From: Rhododendron vialii
Taxonomy: Eukaryota; Streptophyta; Magnoliopsida; Ericales; Ericaceae
Direction of reading: 5' to 3'
NCBI RefSeq assembly: GCF_030253575.1
Contig: NC_080558.1
Span: 2,676,001-2,740,000, forward strand
DNA: 64,000 nt
Shown here: positions 56,395 through 64,000 of the stretch, one piece after another
Layout: the number at the start of each line of letters is the position of its first letter
Position numbering within the stretch: the stretch's first letter is position 1
Position numbers and translations under genes: made by a program
Notes under the pieces: generated by a model
The model's database searches: none
The model's input: the letters and a program-made list of their open reading frames with translations, nothing else
Told to the model about the DNA's origin: nothing

Positions 56395-56896
56395 TCAACA
56401 AATGAGCTTACCGGCAATCCAATCTCCTTGGCACAAGTTCATCCCACATAGTGTACAGGTACTAGTAGTACTCAAGCTTTTGGCCCTAGATCTTGCCTCT
56501 AAATATGTTTGTACCCACTGGCTATCAGGAGTTGCTTTTACTGTTATGCGTTCTACCTAAGATCAATAGATGAAACAATAAAGCAAAATTATGCATACAT
56601 TTTGATGCGGAATGGAGATACGGGAGGTGCTTAGTGTGTGCATACCTGGAGGCGTCGAGTATCGGAATGCATACCTAATGTTATGCATACAATAGGGTGG
56701 GTCCCGCACACACTAGACACCTTCAGTTTTAAAAATTATGCATACCTAAGGTTATGCAAGTTTCAATTTTGTTAGTATCAGATACAATTTTCATCTCCGT
56801 AACATCTTTCCAGTTTTACAGAGACGAAACATGAAAACTTGGGTGGAAATGCAATGATGTATTAAAATCTAAGGTGTCAGGCACTCGACAAGGAGG
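56395..56896. other. 3' flank of the TSR2-like gene
   Basis: No C-terminal TSR2 exon seen. Inverted words AGGTGCTTAGTGTGTG and CACACACTAGACACCT (56618-56732) form a small foldback with GCATACCTAA.GTTATGCA repeated around it. Confidence 0.5.
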
Positions 56897-56901
56897 GCAA
56901 G

Positions 56902-58156
56902 TGATAAGCGCGTAAATGTTCACATACGCGCTCCCTAATCTATCTTTGCTAAGTCTATTTATATAATATTACTTGGAGATTTATATTTTTATTTTTGTTG
57001 TAGGTATTTGAAGGGTTTGACACAAAAAGCGCAAAGTTAAAATATTTAACGGTGTTCGAAGTTGAGAGTTCGGGCTCAATCAAGTGGAAGGCCTGAATTA
57101 CAATATGAAGTCAGGACTTTAGCACTGAACTTAACCGAAGTTCATTGGCCAAGGAATTGGACTTGCACCACTTTGACTAAGGATGGGCCCATGATGTTAT
57201 AATAATACTATCTTATTAGGGCTTTTATAATTAAAAAATGAAGAGGTAGGCTGTCGGAGCTTTGAAAAAAAGGTGACTTTTATTAGGCATTAAAAAGGAG
57301 GCGTTACAGAGAAAAAAAAGAGACCTACGCAGCATCATCACGCACGATCAGAGAACAGAGTTTCGGACTTTTGGACGCATCGACAGTGGAGAAAAAGAAA
57401 GAAAGGCTGCCGCTTCGAGCATCATGTCTACTGTCAGCCGAACCTCAATGCTTTCCCTTCCGATGTCCGGCTAAACTCTCTTCTAGGGTATAGATGAAAC
57501 TCAATCTCTGAGTAATAATGTTTATATTTTGATTTAGTGTTTTATTATTCGAATCGTGGTTGTATGATATAAGAATTTATTTGCAGTATTAATTTTTTCT
57601 ATCAAATCTTGTGTATAATTTTCTAGATTTTTATGCACATTCATGCAACAGTTCTTAATTGTTCTGTGATAGCTGGGTAAGATGGATTATGCTCCGTAAG
57701 ACGCATCGTGCTATTAGACAATCCATGCCATAGAGACGGATCGTACTAGTAAGACGGTTTGTGCTAGGCGGCGATACTCCATGCTATTCGGTGATTCATA
57801 GAAATCTTTTGGCTATACCGTGAGGGCCCGCGGACCCTAACGATATCTGGATTGATTCGAATAATAGACCTTTATCATCGTATAGAGATTGTTACAACGG
57901 GTCGAGTGGATTCGAAACCCTAGATCTTTTCTCTCATAAACTCTCACTTTTTATTGCTTACTTTTATTCAGCTTTAAATATTTTAGAAATCAACAATCAA
58001 ATCTCTTTTCGAATTAAGTTAGAAATCAATGAAAGCAATCGCAATTTAACCTTCGTAATCCCTGAGGATGATACTCGGAGTACTTACCGCTATCTTTTAG
58101 ATAGTAGTAATTATTCTGTTTTATTAATTATTTTTGATACGGAAACGACACGATCA
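56902..58156 (+). mobile_element. Solo LTR, about 1.25 kb, probably Ty3/Gypsy
   Basis: 1255 bp. It starts TGATAAGCGCG and ends CACGATCA, with TG...CA ends and the perfect 5-bp duplication GCAAG at 56897-56901 and 58157-58161. No internal region or second LTR. The ends and the length are in the range of Gypsy LTRs of the Tat/Athila type, but I cannot fix the lineage. Orientation is tentative. Confidence 0.8.
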
Positions 58157-58161
58157 GCAAG

Positions 58162-58951
58162 CAGCAGGAACATCAGGTTTCAATACGGTGATGAGACTTT
58201 CCAGCAACGAGTACTCACCTCAAGTGGGTAAAACAGAAGCTCAAATATGAGAAACAAGCAGATGATATACAGGAAAGAAGGATATATACCAATTTTCTTT
58301 TCTTCTCTCTCCTAGTTTCCAAAACGGACTGTTAGTTGTCACTAGACAAGAAAGTTGAACGTCGGGATCTAATAGCCAACGACCTAATTTTGAGTTGGCA
58401 GGATACCTTCTATTCTTTAGCACTCAATGGGTTGCCCCTATTTTCACGTGAGCAAAATTTCATGCACTTTCTCCTGATCTAATAGAGTAAGCCTGGTATT
58501 CTGTCCACTTTTCTTCTGAACTGCATATTCTGTCTAACTTGCTGGCTGTGTTTAAGTAGCCAACTCCACAGGACAGTAATCAGACATTGTATTGTTTTAT
58601 TGCTAACCAAGCTCATTAAGTGCCAGCTTATTCACATCTACAAAAAATCAAATCCGCCAAATACCCACGGGTTATTTCCAACTTAAAATGCTTTTCTAGC
58701 AGCTCGGGCAGGAAAACACATATGAGATTGCACAATTATTTTAGTGATTGACTATTAGCTTGATTATATTTTAAGTTCACCTTGGAAGCGATAGCACATT
58801 TTTCCTTCAATAGGACGAGCAACAATTTGTAAGAGCCAAGCATAATTAAATACGTGGAATGGTGCATCTCCTGCATCCCCAGAATAATACTATTACTCCC
58901 AAGGTTACAACGACAAACTCACGAGAAGACTGCATCACCCAATGCAGAAGG
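58162..58951. other. Intergenic and 3' flank of the unrecognised gene
   Basis: No gene or repeat recognised; the right part is probably 3' UTR of the minus-strand gene that ends at 58952. Confidence 0.4.
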
Positions 58952-61207
58952 TCAAGAATGTTGAAATTTGGAAGAAGCTTCATGGTGTCGCATTCGATGC
59001 CTACGGTGAGATCTCTTGTGGCTACGGCCATGCCTTTTGGGAGATAAGACGGAGGTATTAGTATGATGAATCTCCTCACTGCTTCCCGTGACTCCAAAAA
59101 CATCATCGAAAGGGTTTGTGGTTGCATCCAAAACAGGGCTCCTCTGCAAGAAAAAATAGGTCATATAAAGGTAATATAAATCTGGTAAACAAGAAGCAAA
59201 ATTTGAAGGGTAGGAGTACTTGAGGTTTTTTGTTGGAGGCACAAAAAGAAAGCTAAACCCTTCAAACTTTTTCTATTGTGGTATCATCATTATCATTACT
59301 AGAGATATACCATCAGAAGTGCTCATAACAGTGTTACAATTAGATGGTAGGGCGGTGTGCTTACAAGAGCACGGTTGGGCTCATCAGCATTCTCCATATC
59401 AGTCTTCTGTGGATCAGTCTTTTCACCATAACCATGAGCATCACTATTGTGTGTCCCCTGGGAAAAAGCTACATTATCACTAAAGAAATTCCGATACCGC
59501 CACCTTATCTTTGGCTGATCCGCGGATGAATCATCAAAAACCTTCTCCGAGTAGAAATGCTTGGTGATGAGCTGCATTGGCATTGAGTCATCTCCATATT
59601 TTCTCAATATTCTGCATTTGGGAAAAAATCTCGACACTCGATTATCCAAAAACAGAAAGCAAGAAAAAAACAAACAAAAAAAGGTGTCCACAAGGTGCTT
59701 CGTAGGGTGGCTCAAGTGGGCCTTCCGAAAAGATGATGGGCACATTGCTGGCCAGATATCTCAGGAAGTGGAGGGGAGAGAGCCAAGGCATTCTTAGGAG
59801 AGAGAAGGTGGAAGTGGATGGATGTTATGAGCCACTGGAGAAGGAAGCCACATGGAAACATAACTTTATAATGTGATAGATTGGTGTCCAAGGTTGATGA
59901 AGGATCTCCTTATAGTCTTATACAAACCATCAATCCAATGACAAGGGAAAGAACCAGGGTAATTAACCTCCACCCCCATGCCCAATGCAGAGGGATGAGA
60001 AAAGACATCAATCCCTTCACCTGATCAAAGAATCGATTGCTTTCCGCTTTACTAATATGTTAAACTGTAGATAATAGTAGCAGATTAGAACCTTATTGAA
60101 ATTATTGCCCAGAGTAAGAATATAGCTAGGATGGTTGAGAACCTACATCTTTGATAACTCCATTTGCATCCTACTTCCATCAGCAGAAAGTATGTGTTCA
60201 ACGCTAGTATCTAGTGACCTACCAAATCTCCAAAAGCTAGAAATAACAGCAGCTCCTGCAATTATGTAGAACTAATGAACTGTGCAGCAAAAACATGATA
60301 CTAATGAATATGCAAAAGAGATCCTGCCGTGATGGCAAGATTATATATACACTCATACATGCAAATCGGAAAGAAAACCATCATCCTGTTTCGAACCATG
60401 AATAGATTATACATTTACAATCAGCATGTGAAAGCTTACTGCTTTTATATTGCGGCTGTTATTCCCTGAACATGAGGAATTTCCTGATGATGAGTGTGGA
60501 TGAAGTTTAAATTCATTATAGCTCTTAGTTGTTTTCAAGTATGTATGTAATTTCTGAAGGAAGCTAAAATTTATGGATTCACAACTTTGGTGGATGCTAA
60601 ATTGATTGGCATTTTATTTAGTTAAGTGAACTTGTAACTTCTGTTGAATATTATGATCTCCTGCCATGTAATGTCACAGCAATCAGGAAGGATTAGGAAC
60701 AAAAGGATTGCAACATGTGGAACAATTCGCAAAAGAGTGAAACCTTTTGGACCTCAGGTCCTCAGACACAACTATTGGGTACGGGTATGAGTCTCAATGT
60801 CGGATTCACATAAATCTTGTGTTCAAGAACATCAGGACACGTCCCACCAAACCAAATCAAGTGTCTCCACTCAATTGGGGTGGCTACATGAATCATTTTG
60901 TGCCATTCTACTCTGTCAAGGCTGCTAGATTCATACTTCATGAATACTTCTTACTTATTAGATGGTTTTTACAAACTATTAGTGCTTAATAAATGTGGTA
61001 CGCTTGGCTATCTACACGTACTCATTTTCCACAACCTTGCCCAAGTGTGTCCGGTATGGGTATTTCACAAATTTAGAAGAATACTGCCAACATTCATTTC
61101 ACTAGGGTTATGCATCTTGATAACAAGCAAAAAAACAAAATCCTCTCCAGTTAATTTCAGAGTAATCGAAATGATCAGCAAGTCTTCCACTTCTGCCTCA
61201 GTAAAGA

Positions 61208-61274
<67 letters not shown>

Positions 61275-61940
61275 CTCTTACCAACTGAAAGGTTGATGCG
61301 AAATAAAGTACGTAGCCTTCGAGTTGCTGCAAAAAAGGACAATTATTAGTTTCACAAATTACTAAACCTCATCACTGCACCAAGAAACCACCACATACAC
61401 ATCTACAACCCATATAGTTGAAGGTAGAAATTAAAATTAGAAAGCACAAAAGATATTGATGTAACAGTATACTAGAACACTGTGCTGAGATAACAAACAT
61501 TGCCAGAGACAAATACATAGAAGTCCAAAGTTTTAAAATATGATTCAAGTACAAAAGTAAAAAGGTCACTGTTAGTGAATAGTGTCATGTATGCCGGAAG
61601 ACAGTGCCAGAGAAATCAAACATTTATGGGTAGAGAAATTAAAACTACATGACCCACCAATATCATTGTACATCAAACCATGAAACCAACTCCCAATAGA
61701 CTTTCTAATCTAAGGCTTTTAAAGATAAGTGGCAGTACCGAAATGTAACATCTGAAAACATCACTCAAACCTACAATTCTTATACAAGGAGGATTTACTT
61801 TGTAATAAATACGCCAAAGTACCTAGCCAAGTGACGCCAGCAGCAACAGTACCACCGACTGTAAATTCCCTAAGAGCATCAGCTTTGCACGCCATAAGAA
61901 CATTTGTTTCTTGACTCGTCAATTTTTCCTGAACATTCAT
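58952..61940 (-). CDS. Conserved-looking protein of unknown function, 236 residues
   Basis: Five coding exons on the minus strand: 61940-61823, 61326-61282, 60255-60147, 59611-59365 and 59143-58952. All four introns are GT-AG and phases agree. The protein starts MNVQEKLTSQETNVLMACKA; an acceptor-like CAG at 61931-61929 leaves the possibility of a further upstream exon. Two short Gly/Ala-rich hydrophobic stretches (FTVGGTVAAGVTWLG at about 28-42 and INLSVGAAVISSFWRFG at about 50-68) could be membrane hairpins. A middle part follows (KIILRKYGDDSMPMQLITKH, DQPKIRWRYRNFF), then a polar linker and a basic, His-rich C-terminus (KRHGRSHKRSHRRHRMRHHE). I do not recognise the family. The exon structure and lack of stops argue for a real gene. 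Confidence 0.75.
61215..61272. repeat. (GA)n microsatellite just inside an intron of the unknown gene
   Basis: An ACACACAC run then about 54 bp of GA repeats. On the gene strand the intron starts GTAAGAGATTCTCTCTCT, so the CT repeat begins about 10 bases after the donor site at 61281-61280. Confidence 0.95.
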
Positions 61941-62797
61941 ATCACGCCATAAACCAACCTTTATCTGGTAATACTTCAATTCAGATGTGCAAACCAATGA
62001 TTACTAATCTACCACAAACAATAATCAAAACCCACCTAAAAGTAAACACAAAGCGCTCATTTGACTGGCTGGATTAGTCAAAGATTTGGATTAAAAATCC
62101 TTGGAGCAAGCATTTCTGGCTCATGAATATAAGAATTAGAGGAGGATAGCGAATTCGTTGGACAAACAACCCCCCAAAACATGGGTTATGTAAGCCAATA
62201 AGAGATGTGATAGTAGACTAGTAGTAACCCCCTCTGTTAACCCAGTAGGATTACCCATTCAATGGAATTACATATCCCCTAATTATCTATCTGACCAAAC
62301 CAACATGACCCAAAAGAACAAATGCAACTCCAGGAGGGTTCCTTTTCAGCTAGTTTCCTACTTTACTAATTGAACTCTATGAACTTGACTCCGAAATTGC
62401 AACAAAATGTAAAGAGAAACTTCTTAAAGTCTCAGGCTTGTGATGAAGAAACTGATATAGGCAGCACTGGGCTCTTACCCAGATGGTATCCTAAGTTCCT
62501 AACTATGTGGGATTTACAACTGAGCGAAGTTCAATCAAATGCAGAGATTATAATTGTCGACTAATCCCACACTTCTCTCGATAATACTCCACTTCTGAAG
62601 GGGGAAAAAAAGAATAGCTACCTCCAATAATTCACCAAGAAGTAAAAGTTCAGCATGATCGCCTTAAACATCCATGAACTATCGCCAATTTACCAAGGAA
62701 TTTTCAAGAAAATGAGAAGGGAAACTCTATAAAGACTCGGGCTTGGTGAAGAAGCAATCGATGTCTGCATCGGGCTCTTACCCAGTTGGTGTCTTAA
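61941..62797. other. Upstream region of the unknown gene
   Basis: Contains a diverged direct repeat: around 62415-62490 (AAAGTCTCAGGCTTGTGATG ... GGGCTCTTACCCAGATGGT) and 62730-62790 (AAAGACTCGGGCTTGGTGAA ... GGGCTCTTACCCAGTTGGT). No gene recognised. Confidence 0.55.
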
Positions 62798-63234
62798 TGA
62801 TGCAGCGCAGCGTCCTTTTACAAAATTATTTGCAAGAAGAGATCACGAACTTGCTTATGTTAAAGATTCTCTCTTTAAAACATAAACACAAATGGGTATG
62901 AACTAGAGGTACTCCCTCTTCGAACACACGATAATGAGAAAACTCTCAATTTTTCTTTAATTCAATAACAACTCCCTTAACCCGAAGGCTTACAACTTAT
63001 TGTATAGGAAAAAAACCCTAACCCTAATTGATTCGTTTGAAAAGGAAGCAGAATCAATTAATTAACAAAAAATACCAAAAACAAAAAATTCTACTTTGAC
63101 TTGGAAATTAAATACTAGAAAGAAATATAAGGTTGCCAAAATAAGAGGCAACTAAAACGAAATTTCCTAACAAAATAATAAACTCAAAATAATGCGTAAT
63201 TAATTTATATTCTTCATATTTCTGTTCTGCATCA
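62798..63234 (-). repeat. 3' LTR of the right-edge retrotransposon
   Basis: 437 bp with 8-bp inverted ends TGATGCAG/CTGCATCA. It carries AAACCCTAACCCTAA, a two-unit plant telomere-like (telobox) motif, at about 63013-63027. Confidence 0.8.
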
Positions 63235-64000
63235 TTCTCCCCGTCTTGAAGAAACTTGTCATCGAGTTTATATAGTTGAGTACGCCGAACCTTGTCTGCA
63301 TCAAGCTTGTATTTCAAATTGATTTTTGCGAACCCAACATGTAAAAAAGAGTCTTGATAATTTGAAGGAATGATTTCCCTTAACAAAACAAATTCACCTT
63401 CCTCCCATATCGGAACACAATGATGCTTGCATGTAGTGTCTTCAATAAATTCCGAAAACAGATCAATAAATTCAGTTTTCAATGACACTAACATTGTAAC
63501 AATTTTTTTTTGCAATTTTTTTTATTTTCTCCTTTTGTAATTTTCTCCACCAGTTCTTCATCAAAAACTGGTGGTTTACTCCAATCCACTACTGAATCTG
63601 GAATAATATTTGATGTGAATGGTCACTCAATGGTAGCTTCATTCACCATTGTCCTCCCTCTCGTCTGATAATTACCAGCCAAAGGTTTGGTGATAGAAAC
63701 ATCATCCGACACCTCCTCCTCTTTCGAAAACCGAGGTTGAATTGGACGACGGCGAGGTGGAATTGCAACTTCAAAAGCCTCCATGCGTTGGGTAAGCAAC
63801 CCAATCGTCACCAAGACTTGCTGCAACCTTTCCTCCATTCGAGCATCTCGAGCAACCTCATCTCGCTCATAGACTTCATCAACACTAGTTGTATGACCTC
63901 TTCCACCTCGACCTCCAGCACGTCCTCCAGCCATTGTCAGGATTGGAACGAAAGCTCTGATACCAACTGATGCAGCGCAACCTCCTTTTACAAAATTATT
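62798..64000 (-). mobile_element. LTR retrotransposon on the minus strand, broken and running off the window (probably Ty3/Gypsy)
   Basis: One LTR of 437 bp is at 62798-63234 (TGATGCAGCGCAG ... TTCTGCATCA). The start of the second, TGATGCAGCGCAA, is at 63968. Just inside it, 63965-63954 reads TGGTATCAGAGC on the minus strand, a primer-binding site for initiator tRNA-Met. A gag-like start follows (MAGGRAGGRGGRGHTTSVDE, about 63934-63623). Nearer the other LTR is a piece reading LYKLDDKFLQDGENDAEQ, which resembles the tail of Gypsy polyproteins. The coding content is a small remnant, so this is a broken, non-autonomous copy. The right LTR and any target duplication extend beyond the window, so age cannot be judged. 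Family assignment is moderate. Confidence 0.75.

Overview
The window is nuclear DNA from a flowering plant, probably a eudicot. The genes have GT-AG introns. The proteins are plant families: plastid histidine synthesis, FRIGIDA-like, OVATE, seed-maturation LEA and a DYW-type PPR. The space between genes is full of plant transposons. I cannot name the species. There are no bacterial operons, no CRISPR arrays and no convincing RNA gene.

Layout of host genes, left to right: 3' part of imidazoleglycerol-phosphate dehydratase (HISN5, +, 414-7733); FRIGIDA-like protein 4 (+, 17644-24198); a mitochondrial-type ribosomal L18p/L5e protein (+, 25787-26971); an OVATE family protein (-, 35484-36200); a seed-maturation (SMP) LEA protein (-, 41238-43703); a small glyoxalase/VOC protein (-, 45164-48107); a LOI1/MEF11-like DYW PPR protein (-, 50864-53873); a short TSR2-like protein (+, 55608-56394); and a conserved gene I do not recognise (-, 58952-61940). 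Exon phases were checked by hand for the multi-exon genes and all join in frame.

Gene order is informative. From memory, Arabidopsis has HISN5A, FRL4A, an L18p gene, SMP/ECP31 genes and a TSR2 gene close together on chromosome 3, and HISN5B, FRL4B and LOI1/MEF11 together on chromosome 4. This window carries members of both sets on one stretch, so it looks like the unduplicated counterpart of that Arabidopsis paralogous pair. The genes do not form one pathway; the link is conserved position.

Mobile elements: a nearly whole, very young Ty1/Copia element (666-5835) sits inside a HISN5 intron; two solo LTRs (27569-28211 and 56902-58156) have 5-bp target duplications; the right edge enters a broken LTR retrotransposon on the minus strand. 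A decayed LINE fills about 10150-12970. SINEs, hAT, Mutator-like, Stowaway-like and other small inverted-repeat elements are scattered throughout, many with target duplications that can be read directly. Several are nested. I found no previously undescribed biological system; the best leads are the young intronic Copia insertion, the synteny, the shortened TSR2 gene, a Mutator-like element with a minisatellite core and the unrecognised conserved gene.
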